This document shows, piece after piece, positions 1 to 10,741 of a stretch of DNA of 64,000 nt. The notes beneath the pieces were generated by a model. The model ran no database searches and was not told where the DNA came from. It saw only the letters and a list, made by a program, of their open reading frames with translations. The translations under genes were made by a program, and so were the position numbers. The stretch comes from Trema orientale. Its lineage: Eukaryota > Streptophyta > Magnoliopsida > Rosales > Cannabaceae. The DNA is taken from positions 1,366,499 through 1,430,498 of the forward strand of contig JXTC01000009.1 in assembly GCA_002914845.1 (NCBI GenBank), written 5' to 3'. Each line of letters starts with the position of its first letter. Position 1 is the stretch's first letter.

Positions 1-132
1 AATATTGTTTTCCAATGGAGAGGTGTTTCTGCCGAAAGGCAAGAATAACACAATTTTTCATAGCTATTACAAGGGTTAAACATGAACACCAGCCGAAAAG
101 AGGACAAGGAATGTATCGTTTTAAAACTATAC

Positions 133-3100
133 CTCTTCATGTTCGATTGTATGGCCAAGGGGCATAATGATTTGGCTCCCTGTAAATCTTGTGGGCCTCA
201 TCCCTGGATAAGCATAAGACCCAGCTTTCAATGCCGCCGCAGTATAGCCGTCAACATTGAAGTCAGCCCATTCTGACCGATGCTCCCTTAAGAAGCGAAC
301 CAAGACTGCAGGAGGGACATTCTGATAGGTGGAAGGAAAAAAACACAAGATTAATAGTTTTACCACATAAAAACTGCAAATGTCTGAGGAGAAAAGATTA
401 TTCCTATGTGAAAATCGTATAATAAGGACAAGCTAAAACACAAAAAAGATGTCAGCAATCATATACAAAGGACATGTTTGACCACAATCTATACAACGTA
501 TGAAAATCAATGACCAACATTGGGAGTTTGTAAACTTACTTGGAGTAGCATTGAAGCCTTTGCACAAAGAACCCCTCCAAGGAATGCAAGGGAGTTTGCA
601 GGATTGGCTATGGTGCTCAAATTCTTGGCAGAATTAACTGCAATTGTAACATCTTCAGCACTATCAACATTCACTATAGACCAGCCATCATCATTGAATC
701 CATTGACAGCATCATTGAAGCCTCTAGAAGACGAAAAATCCATAATTCAAAAAGGAAACCACGTTAAAAAAAAGGGAACAGAATCTTAGATTGCGGAAAA
801 TGGCGCAGATACCTTATCAATCTTTGACTAAAAGTTCGTAGAACAGCTGGCTGCCTGCCCAAACTGTATACCACCTCACCACTTGTCTCCTGTGCTATTT
901 GCCTGATATAGCGTAGTGCCTACACAGAGGGAGTTTAGTCAATACACCACCTCTGTTGTAATGACTACATTTTTGGGCTCGAGATTTTTTAGACTTCATT
1001 AAGAAGGATTGACCCGAAACTCTTGAACATAGAAGGCTGAAAGGGAGAAATAAGTAGACGAGAAATTCTACAATAATAGTTTAAAACTGTATAGACAAGA
1101 CTGCAAGATGCAAAAATCATTTTTCAGCACAATGGGAATATGACGTATTGCCAACAGGAAGGCTTCTAGCACAGTCAGATGATTTCTTAGGGAATACTAT
1201 TCCAAAGAACAATCAAACAATTGTCCAGGAAAACTATACTTCACAGATGATCCAGTAATGACTGAAAGAAAGAAACTATAAAAAATGGCTTCAATACAAA
1301 GATTATATCCAGTAATGACTGAAAGAAAGAAACTATAAAAATTGGCTTCAATACAAAGTTTAAAGGAGATATTGGAATCACCCAGGGGAAAAGAAAGCTT
1401 CCATAGGGAGACTTGATTTAAGGAATACAATTTCATAAACAATGCTTTCTTTTTTTGCCAATTAACATTACAAGGCAAACTGTACTCACCGCAATTGTAA
1501 TTTTCTGGGCCACGACTTTAGATGATTCGTAAAGTGGTCGCAAAACCTCTGGCACACTCCATGCCTGGATGGGACAAAAACCAAAAGGAATTAAAATCTG
1601 TCCAAGATACTAAGAAAGGGATCAAAACAGGTAAAGCCCAAAAGTAAGACCTCAAGATTCAGATGATCAACTATATGGATGATTGACCCTCCTCCCTCAC
1701 ATGGCCGAATCAAATACCCACTAGGAAGCATTTCAGCTCTTACAAACTGAGCAGCAGCAGCTGAATTAGGGCCAGCACCTGAACCAGACAGAGATCTCTC
1801 ACAAACCTACGAGACATGGATAAGAAAACCAATTACAGATATCACATTAGCATCTTCCAAAGAGACAAAAAATCTCACTAACAGTGCTAATATATAATGA
1901 TCCATGCGAAGTTAGCGCAGGATATCATAACACATGGGATGATAAGGATATTCTTACCACAAGACTGCCATTTTCTAAATTAGTAGTGTATCTTAACGTC
2001 CAGAAATCTCGTGCAGGAGCCAGTGTTGTTGGAGCATATGTCTGCATCAATAACGTTGTTACATTACTTTACTTTGCACAAGAAGGGCAAGAGATCACAT
2101 TTAGAACATTAAGAAATTTCACTAGTTATTTGTTAACCTGTGTGTATATAAGTTCAATTGTTCCTCCATTTCCAGCAGGAAACATGGTGAAAACTTCAAG
2201 GCTCCGACAATCCCGGAACCAAGATGTACGATCTTTAAGGATCTCCGCAATCTGTTGAGAATTATGCTGATGATTAGATACAAAATTCAAAAAGCTCACG
2301 CAACAAAACATCAGAAAATAAAGTCCCAACAAGGGCAAGACAAGAATTATCTTGGACTAATTGTTACACAAGTGCTCTTACCTTTGTAGGCTCTAAACTT
2401 ACTAGACCGCAGGCTCGAGCCGCCACTCCACTACAACTTTGGGAAATGGCAAAGATCCCAACCGAATCCGGACCAGGCTAACAACAAATGAAACATCATG
2501 AAAAGATAAATAACAATTAGTCTATACAACACTGGCTAATGGAAAACATAGGGTTCACAAAAACAACAAAAGAAGCAAACCTTCATCCCAGGCATCTGGA
2601 CCCAATCGACAGCAGTTCCTGTAGCCTTAGAAAGGAACTCTGCCAAGGTCTCCTCTGCAATGGAGAGTAGTCTGCCAAGAGCACAACGTAAAATAAATTA
2701 GACACTGAAACAAGAATCAAAATGCTACCAAACATGTAAGCATGGGAAGAAAAAAGGCACAAAAGCTTACCCAGCAGGATTATTAGCATCTCTAAGAGAG
2801 TGTTGAGGAGTGGTAACCACAGAGTCACAACTTGCATCAGTAGTTGCAGCTGATGCCTGCAACAATATCAATTATGCTCAATAAAACAAAATAATAATAG
2901 TAAAAAGAACTGCAAAGTATCTCAGCAAAAATATCAATACATGACGGTACAAATATAGCCATAACCAAGAAGAACAAAACAAACATATATACAAATTTGG
3001 GCAAGTGAAAAGTGCAAACAAACAAAATGGAGGAACTTATTGATTAACATATCACTTCAAAATCTACTTTCTTTAAAAATTATTTCTATAATTCATAAAG

Positions 3101-3814
3101 AAAAGTGTTTTTTTCCTCCTTTACTTTCACTAAAGATGCAGCCTTTTTTCCCCCGACTAGTACCACTCAAAGAATTTACCCATTCTGTCTTTCAAATTTT
3201 CTCTTCCAAAAAAATTATGCCCTTCGAAACCCAGATGGATAACATAGAAACATGCAGCAAAAAAGGGTCACAAGAACATACGCTAACGGTATGCAGTTGT
3301 TGCCGCATAAACCCATTTTCACAGACCAGCTGAGACACCTGTTTCTGCAAGCGATCATTCTCCTCCATCAATAACTTGTTCATAGCCGACAATTTTCTAT
3401 TCACAGTCTGGAGCCTCGAGGCTTCTTTTCTCTGCTTCTCTCGGCACCTGTTCAGCCAAACAAAACCCAACTTTTCTAAATAAAAACGAGTCCTTTCTTC
3501 AAAAATTATTAAGCTTTGTTGATCTAAAACCAAAAGACAAAACCAAAAATGGAATGAAACCAAGTTCTTAAATCTTCTAACCTTCGGTTCTGGAACCAGA
3601 CTTTGATCTGTTTAGGCTCGATGTTGGAGAGAATGGGGCACTCCCGGATCAACTGCTGCCTACGCATGGAGCTCGGCTTTGGACACTCAGCATAGACTCG
3701 CTCAAGAGCTTCAACCTGCTCGGCTGTGTACCGGACATACTTGCCGTTATCAAGGTGCTTGTTTATGCTACTTCCACTACTACTCTCGCGGTGCTGGGCC
3801 ACGGCCATCGCCAT
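133..3814 (-). CDS. REV: Class III HD-ZIP transcription factor, REVOLUTA type (5' part, 12 coding exons)
   Basis: DNA-binding regulator of adaxial organ polarity, meristem and vascular patterning (family knowledge). Coding exons read on the minus strand: 3814-3582, 3447-3288, 2856-2771, 2671-2581, 2477-2382, 2251-2138, 2041-1958, 1806-1651, 1564-1490, 919-813, 723-540 and 321-133. All junctions are GT-AG and the phase stays open for 525 codons; the rest of the ~840-residue family length lies beyond the left edge. Domains in order: homeodomain at about residues 20-80 (IKVWFQNRR), leucine zipper at about 80-130 (MNKLLMEENDRLQKQ), START lipid-binding domain at about 160-375, then the conserved region before MEKHLA. 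REV rather than PHB/PHV is chosen from SLEVFTMFPAGNGGT, SLSGSGAGPN and MPLGHTIEHEE. The start ATG at 3814 opens MAMAVAQHRESSS, close to REV N-termini. The donor at 132 (GTATAG) leads into an intron that leaves the window. Regulated by miR165/166 (separate entry). Confidence 0.95.
1251..1360. repeat. 57-bp tandem duplication inside REV intron 9
   Basis: Two nearly identical copies start at 1251 and 1308, each beginning TCCAGTAATGACTGAAAG and ending in GGCTTCAATACAAAG. They differ at only a few positions. The duplication lies wholly within intron 9 (1489-920), away from the splice sites, so it should not alter the protein. Confidence 0.85.
2468..2591 (-). promoter_or_regulatory. miR165/166 target site split across exons 4 and 5 of REV
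   Basis: Eleven bases at the end of exon 4 (2591-2581, CTGGGATGAAG) and ten at the start of exon 5 (2477-2468, CCTGGTCCGG) join after splicing into the 21-nt miR165/166 complementary site. It encodes PGMKPGP in the START domain. The intron between them (2580-2478) means that only spliced mRNA carries the site. This position and split are typical of HD-ZIP III genes. The match was read directly against the remembered miR166 sequence. Confidence 0.93.
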
Positions 3815-4940
3815 TACTAATCTCCAAAACCCACCAAGGAAAAAGCTTTAAAAAGAGGCAGATAGGGATAGAGAGAGACAGAGAGAGAGCTCCTCAGAGA
3901 GCTAAGTGGGTTTTGTTTTGGTTTTTCTAAGGGCTTAGCTAGAGTTGAAAAGATTCTTTGTCCTAGTAAAGTCCGTCCTTAAGAGAAAAAAGAGAGCTTA
4001 GCATAATAAAAACGTAAACGGACGAGTTTGGCTTTGAGAGACCCCAGAAGATTCTTGCTTTCGTGGAAAAACGCGAGTAGCTTGTAGTTTAAGGTACAAA
4101 ATCCAAAATGGGGTTAAAGCTACAAATACAGACACACACAAAAAGTCCTGTATTTTTCTGAAACCTTAAGCTATTGGCTGTTGAAGAAGAAGCTAGGAAC
4201 GAACCAAACCAGGGCTGTTAAAGCTAAGAGAAAAGGGTCCAAATTTAGCTCCCCAAAAACCAAAAATTCCAAAACTTCATAACCCAAAATCCTCCACTGT
4301 TTAAAGAAACAATCCCAAACCAAAAAACAAAAACAAAACGAAAAAAAAAAAACCCACTTTTTATTTTGGGCTAAATTTTTTTTTCCCCCACTAAGAAAAA
4401 AGAACACATTTTCACAAACACAATAAACCCTTTCTTCTCAGCTGGATCCTGGATTGACTGACCCACCAGACTAAACAACACCCAGAACTCAAAAATCACA
4501 GAGAATCAGAAAAACAAAGCTATTCAGAATAAATAAAAATTAACAACAAAAAACAAAACCCAGAAGAATGAAGAAAACTGGAAACTTTCCCAAGCTAAAG
4601 AAAACGGAAGCTGAGGCTCCCTCAGGACCAAATGAGCCAATGTGCTAAAGCATTAGAGAGCTGGTAAAAACCAAGCAACCCAAACCAGAGAGTGAAACCC
4701 TAATCATAATAATCATGGTAGAGAGAGTGAGCTACACTGTCTGTTGGAGAAGAAACTATTTTTTTATTGGGTTTGTTTTTTGGGGGGAGGGGGGAGAGAG
4801 AGAGAGAGAGAGAGAGAAATAGGGGCAAAGATAGTGATCTGAGCTGAAACAGTGGGAATAAAAGAGAGAGAGAGAGAGTGTGTAGTTTGCACGCATATCG
4901 ACAAACTTACCAGAGTGATTTATTAAATATAATTTGTTAT
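3815..4940 (-). promoter_or_regulatory. REV leader and core promoter region
   Basis: No coding sequence. On the minus strand this is a CT-rich leader with two (CT)n runs (4793-4817 and 4863-4879), a telo-box AAACCCTAA motif on the plus strand at 4695-4703, and a TATA-like TATATTTAA at about 4931-4923. A transcription start near 4890 is an inference from the spacing to that TATA-like element. A leader of about 1 kb, possibly with a leader intron, would fit HD-ZIP III genes, but no cDNA is available to show it. Confidence 0.45.
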
Positions 4941-7900
4941 TGTTTATACGATAAAATATTTTGCTTTTTTTTCCTCAGAAAATAAAATAAAATAATAGGA
5001 GATTATGATTCCGGCGCATTTACGTGGTTGTCCCTAGTGTTTGTTTGAAATGACGTGTTAGGCCCAGTGGTCATAGTCAGAGTCATAGCCTCTTCTGTCA
5101 ATCTGTCTCGCTCAACGCCCCCTCTCCGGTCTCCAGTTAAAAACCAAATCTACATTGGCAGTAACAAACAAATATATAATCCAAAGTCTTTTTATTTTAT
5201 TATTATTTTTTTAATTTGTTGGCCTTGAAATAAAAAAAATGTTTAATTACCTCCCAAATATGCCCGTGTGATTATTGCTTTCTGTTACAAAGTTAGATTT
5301 TAATTGCTATACTATACTAAGTTGATTGGACCTATCCATGGTAATTTTAAATTTGTAACATGTAATTTTATGAGGCTGTTCGTGATTTTTTAATTTTATG
5401 AGGCTGTTAATGATTTTCTTTTTCTTTTATAAAAACGAATAGTTCAACAGTTCAACTGCACCTTCCAAAGTACTATCATGAATCACTGTTAACAATTAAA
5501 TGACAATAATATTTAAGAATTTAGAAAGCATAAGTTTGAATTTGAAATTTTCTACAAGTTCCTCTATTTGGTTGAGAAATTAGGATAATATTTAGCGGAA
5601 TCACAAATTAAACCCTTAGTAAGTGGTCACGCAAGGAACAGAGAATGCCTTTTTGTGTAGTGAAATTACCCTATTCTTAAGAGAGATTAAGACAAATATA
5701 CCAACGAGCCTTAAGTGAGGTGATAAAAGGAACAGTCATTTCATATATATTTTGGGTTTCATCTTCTTTTAATTTGTTTATCAAGATATATCATCAATTC
5801 AACTTGTGAGTGATCCATACTCCTCACAAGAGTGTACCATCCATTACTAATACTCATTTCCTCAACAAAACAGTAGAGTAAATTGGTTATTTAATTTTAA
5901 ATTTTGAATTGGCTAATTGGTCGTACATGTGTGGCACTAATACGATAATACCTTGCCCATTTTTGCTTCCTCCATTTCGTATTCTTTTACTTTTAGATTA
6001 TGTCACAACATAACTAGGCACAACATAAACTAGCAAATGTGTTAAATGAATGAAAATTCAATAAAATTCTAATAACAAAAAGACATAATTCAAAATCAAA
6101 AATCATTAACACTAATTAAAGGAAACGACGCAAGGAAAAGAAATAACAAGAAAAAATACTCTCAGATGGGAGTCCTAATATAGTAAGAAGCTTATTTAGG
6201 GGAAGAAGTGTATGGGGTAGAAAAATAAAGAAGAAAAATACAAACTCCAAAGGAGGAAGTGCTTCTAAAACTCAGGACTTAGGACTCAAAGCATTCGAGC
6301 TAGGTAAAGAATATGTTGTCTCAGAATTCTTGCCTGTTATAGTTTGGACATTTTTTTTTTAAAGAAATGATTTAAAAAAAAGGAGAAAGGGGGCAACCAA
6401 AATAGTATATCTCATTGAGCATTATCATAGGAGATTCCAACTCTTTTAACGAGAATATTTATTGAGAACCCTTTAAGCAGGTCTTACTCTATCGAGAGAT
6501 GAGATGTGTCACCCTAGTCCTACGAAATGTTACTACTAGTAAATAAATATTCACATTTAATTCATAACCACGACCTTACATGTACCAATCTTAAGGACAA
6601 TTCAAAAGATTGGATATATAAATATGTATCCATATGTTTGTTTGTGCATCATTTATTAACGTCTAACATTACATTTTGAATAATTTTTCTCCTATCTACC
6701 CAAATAAATGATATAATTTATAAGGAATTTTAAAATTTAAAGCACTATATGATGAGAATTACCAATAATACAATAATAATCGTCGAAAAAGTAGAATGCT
6801 TATGAGAAGTCTTTGAAATTTTATCTTCCTCAATTATCAAAAAAAAAAAGCATGCACATCGAATAACATGCTTTTGATTTTGGAGTTCAAGTTATACTAT
6901 TACTCAACACCCTTCGGTCCAAAGTTTCATAAAACCAAAAGATAAAGAATATTCTTCAAAAGGCCAATAAAAAATAAAATAAAGGAAATTCAAAAAGAAA
7001 AAGGAAAAAAATTAAAAGAACAAGTGGCAGTCTCGAGAATCTTCCTAAACATCAAGGACAATTTTAGATTATAGAATAAAAAGCCTCAAAGGGACAAATC
7101 CGCTTTTGAAAAATGAGTTTGCAAAGAGTGGTTTCTTAATTCCAGACCAGAACCTTACATTAAACTTCTTTTTTTTTCAATGAAAAAAAAAGCAAAAAAT
7201 AATATTCTCAAAAAAGTAAAAAAAAAAAGATAATAATAATAAATAAATGCTTTGTATATTTGACAAATTTGATAAATTGTTCCGGCGCGGCCCGTCGGCG
7301 CTTATTGCCGCCTTTGCCCTTTTGGGATTGGTCGGTGGTATTTTTTTGAGCTCCAACCATGTTACACCCACATTAGAAAATTACCATGTTATTAATCCTA
7401 TAAATAAAATGGCCATAGTCGGTACAAAAAATTACTTGCATACAAATAATTAAAAAAAAAAAAGGGGCAAATGGGTACTACAGTGGCAAAAAAATTTAGC
7501 TTTTTGGCATGCGTGAAAAGTGACCTCACGTGCTCCCCACCATCCCACATATTATTATATCCAGCACCAAATGTATGAATATTTTATATACAAAAATTTG
7601 TAATATGATAATAATGGGTGAGGATATTTATCCTTAAAATTGGCTTTTGTTTAGGGTCTGAATCCTTAAATTTAGCATTGGATATGCTTTTTTCTTACAC
7701 ATTGATCAAATGAACACTAACCCAAATGTCTTTCTGTATGGATGAATAAAAAAATATAGTTAAAAAGACTAGAGGCTGTATTGCATAAGAAGCAACAACA
7801 TGGTGTTGCATAAAATAATTATATTTACACGCAACAGGTTGAAACTAATCTTTTTGATTCAATCATTGTTTATTTTTTTTTTCCTTTGTAACTAAAATAA

Positions 7901-8173
7901 ATGAGGTGATAGCTTTCAAAAAAAAATAAAAAAATGAGGGGATCGTATAGAATCGAGTTCATGGTTCGAGTGTTGAACCTGTTCTCTTTTTTTTTTTCCC
8001 CTTTTTTTTTTAAGAAAAAAACTTTTTGTGCTAAGAAACCACATTGTTTATAGATAAGAGTACATTTCAACATGCAGTTGTAAGAATAGTTATCTTAAAT
8101 ATTACAATTCTTCAAAGAAATAAAACTCAAGTAACAATTAACTATAGTACCTCACTTAAAAACGTATCAATGT
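4941..8173. other. AT-rich intergenic DNA without a recognised gene
   Basis: I see no coding, tRNA or rRNA signal on either strand. The sequence is AT-rich with poly-A and poly-T runs. One short GC-rich segment stands out at 7281-7340 (reported as a finding). A short direct repeat of TTTTATGAGGCTGTT lies at about 5370 and 5398. Open frames here are short and of low complexity. Confidence 0.6.
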
Positions 8174-9609
8174 TAGATACTTACTAGGACTTTTTTTTTT
8201 TTTTTTTTTTTNATATTAATGAGAAGTTTTTTATTACAACCAAAAAAAAAAAAAGGAAAAAAAAATGAAGAAAATTCAAGGACCGACTCTTTGGATGAAA
8301 GCGGAAAATGCCGGTATATGCATAGTTTGGAATTATTTTCAACTATTATTTTAACCAACTTAGGACAATATCTTCACTTTGTCACAACTAAAAAAATTAT
8401 AACATTGTCCAAATATTACTCGCCGTTTATATTTAAAACTTCATTGCCTGTTTTAGTTACTATTTCTTATTGATTCCCAAAAGTAACTTATTGGCTTTCT
8501 TTCTTTCTTTCAATTGAATTGTTTATTTAATAATATTATTATTATTTAAAAAAGATTGAGGACTAGTATAGTTGTTTGGATGGCCATTCTAACATATAAG
8601 TATATACTAAAACAATGAAACTTTGTGATATGCTTTAGTGGCAAATATTGGGATTTTATCCTACCTTGTTTTTTTTTGATGAGAATTAAACTTCATTAAA
8701 AACGAAATGGAAAAAGCACAAGCAAGGCTTCACATCACTGATCAGCCAAGTCTAAATTACAAATAAAATAAGGTAAAGCAGAAGCCTTAAAAAGACCAAA
8801 GGTATTAACATCTGAACTCCATTTTGCTAGATTGTGTGCTGTCTTGTTGGCCTCCCTGGGAACGGAGCAAACTTCCCAGACTTGTAGCTGCTGTAGAAGA
8901 GCTTTGCAGTCCATCAACATGGATCTTGCGTCCCAGTTCAGTTCCTCCGAAGTACTCTTAATAGAATTTGCGATCACCTCACAGTCTCCCTCGAAAACGA
9001 CGGTGTCCATGCCCAAGTCAAGCACAAGACGAATTCCTTCTAAGAACGCTGCAATTTCAGCTAGCAGGGGATCGAAAAATGTAGTAGGACGGGCATACGC
9101 CGCTAGAATGAACCCACTGCTATCCCTTACTATAGCAGCACTCACTCCCCCACTGTCTCGCATGCAAACATCTGTATTCACCTTTAACCACCCTTCTGGA
9201 GGAGGCAGCCAGTTGAGGTTCCGGATCAACCTGCCTTCATTCTTGCCCTTTTCGCATAGGAATTCCGAGAATTGAGTCTGAATCCAATTATGTATGCCGA
9301 ATAAATCAAAAGGCTTTGAATCAAATACAATGTCATTCCTGGCACGCCATATTTGTTCAAACAGGCAAGAAGCATACAGGACTACCATGTCCCTTGTGGT
9401 AGTATCCAGCTCTGAGTACAGGAAGTTTATGAGGTCCTCACATGAGAACATGTTAACATTATCCATTCGGAAAGACCACGGCGACATGAACCATAGAGGC
9501 CTGATCTTCTGGCAAGCTATGAAAAGGTGGGCAGCCGTTTCTCCTTCGATATTGCCGGTGAGAGAAGTGATTAACCGACGTTTTCACATAGATACTTACT
9601 AGGACTTTT
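8174..9609 (-). mobile_element. 5'-truncated LINE insertion with TSD, poly-A tail and extra 3' sequence
   Basis: TAGATACTTACTAGGAC followed by TTTT occurs at 8174-8194 and again at 9589-9609, which is a 17-21 bp target-site duplication. Between them, in minus orientation, lies the end of a plant LINE ORF2 (9588-8735), a LINE-like 3' end followed by nine A (about 8700-8671), then about 460 bp of unrelated sequence ending in AATAAA (8235-8230) and a 21-nt poly-A (8211-8191). The upstream target reads AT/AAAA, the usual L1-type nick preference. An ambiguous base N sits at 8212 beside the poly-T run, probably an assembly effect. Confidence 0.88.
8735..9588 (-). pseudogene. LINE ORF2 C-terminal fragment: zinc-binding RT tail plus RNase H-like domain
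   Basis: The frame is open from the 5' truncation at 9588 to a stop at 8735, about 283 codons. It begins inside the zf-RVT region (GETAAHLFIACQ, then PLWF). After a linker with IWRARNDIVF it enters an RNase H-like RVT_3 domain, with KVNTD, LLAEIAAFLEGIRL, VVFEGDCEVI and VPREANKTAHNLAKW supplying the usual acidic and histidine positions. No stop or frameshift interrupts it, which suggests a fairly young insertion. Endonuclease and reverse transcriptase are missing through 5' truncation, so it cannot move by itself. The in-frame ATG at 9487 is internal and not a real start. Confidence 0.9.
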
Positions 9610-10545
9610 ATTATTAGTATAACTATTAAAAAAAAATTGTAAACTGACTGCCGTAAGAATATACCAACTTCTATATATGCATCATTCTATCCGTGATAAG
9701 TGATAAGCTCGTGATATTCAAAAATTTCCATGCTTATATATAAACAACAACAATGCAATGAATTCACTCATCACTTGTTGTATTAATTTGCATACATATA
9801 TATATACAAAACTTGTATGATTCAAATATCATGATCTCATATTATATTATATTACCTTATAATTTATAAAACAAAGACTATCGATCATATCACCTATGAT
9901 CGATAGTCTTTGTTTATAATTTATAATTTATAATTTATATATTACCTTATAAGTTGATAAATAACATAACAGATTATATATTTTTTTTATATAAATAATA
10001 GTCAATAGGTGCCAGCTCTAGTATGCAGGTTCTGGTGCATGCCTGGGTGTTTTTAGGGTTTTTCTATCTTTTCTTTTTCTTTTGGCACCACTTAAAAGAG
10101 AATGTCGTACTATACTCCATGGCACTTGTTCTGTCTGATCCCAAATATCAAAAAACAAAATGGGAAGCATTCCCAAAGGTCTGTATTCTGTATTCTCTAG
10201 AAAAGATTTTTAGAATAGGTCATTTCATCAGATCCTTGGTGATTCTCCTCCCACATTCTTTGATATATGTATATAGATATTCTACAAAGACACGTATAAA
10301 TATAGCATGAAAATGACTTGTTAAAAAAAGACACTATCCCTATTCTCTACTTTTTGCTAGAGAACAGATTAGAATTCGGATGAAATTATTACATATCTAT
10401 GTTGGAATAGTATATTTACTATATGAAGGGGAAAAAAAAAATCCCTAATCATCAGGATCCATCTCTTAGCTCTAAAAATATAGCTTAATTAAGTTAAGAA
10501 TAAAAGATTGCCCTTATCGGATTCTTATTTGCTATATATGCATAT
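9610..10545. other. Intergenic AT-rich DNA with a strong hairpin
   Basis: No gene is recognised. The notable feature is the perfect inverted repeat at 9869-9915. It is flanked by ATAATTTATA repeats and by two copies of ATTACCTTATAA (about 9851 and 9942). A 95-codon open frame at 10023-10310 shows no family resemblance. Confidence 0.6.
9869..9915. repeat. Perfect 21-bp inverted repeat with 5-nt loop
   Basis: The left arm is 9869-9889, the loop is TCACC at 9890-9894 and the right arm is 9895-9915. Each arm contains AAAGACTATCGATCAT or its complement, with no mismatch. Degenerate pairing may extend into the AT-rich flanks. It could be a foldback-element core, a cruciform-forming site or a small-RNA hairpin. 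No microRNA family that I know matches the arm. Confidence 0.9.
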
Positions 10546-10741
10546 AATTAAACGTTCACATAATGCCAACTGGGATTAGCTCAGTTGGTCCAAAATTTGA
10601 GGGTTGTGTGTGTGTTTGGGGGGTCAGGAGTTCAAACCTTAGTAGTGTGTGTGTGTCATTTTTCTTTAATTTGTAGTAAGTGGTGGTCATTAGTTAAGCC
10701 CCACTTTTAAAAAAAAATAAAAAATTAAACGTTCACATAAT
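10546..10741 (+). mobile_element. tRNA-derived SINE with 19-bp TSD
   Basis: The body is 10565-10722. An RNA polymerase III A box, TAGCTCAGTTGG, lies at 10577-10588 and a B box, GAGTTCAAACC, at 10628-10638, followed by a non-tRNA part and an A-rich tail (about 10707-10722). The perfect 19-bp repeat AATTAAACGTTCACATAAT flanks it at 10546-10564 and 10723-10741. GT-rich stretches interrupt the tRNA-like part, so it cannot fold as a functional tRNA. It presumably depended on a LINE for mobilisation, as known for SINEs. Confidence 0.9.

Noticed and set aside
7177-7453. Genes across the GC-rich island at 7281-7340
   Set aside because: Short frames on both strands are created by the island itself; neither matches a family.
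10565-10640. Functional tRNA gene
   Set aside because: A and B boxes are present, but GT-rich stretches break the stems, there is an A-rich tail and a TSD, so it is a SINE.
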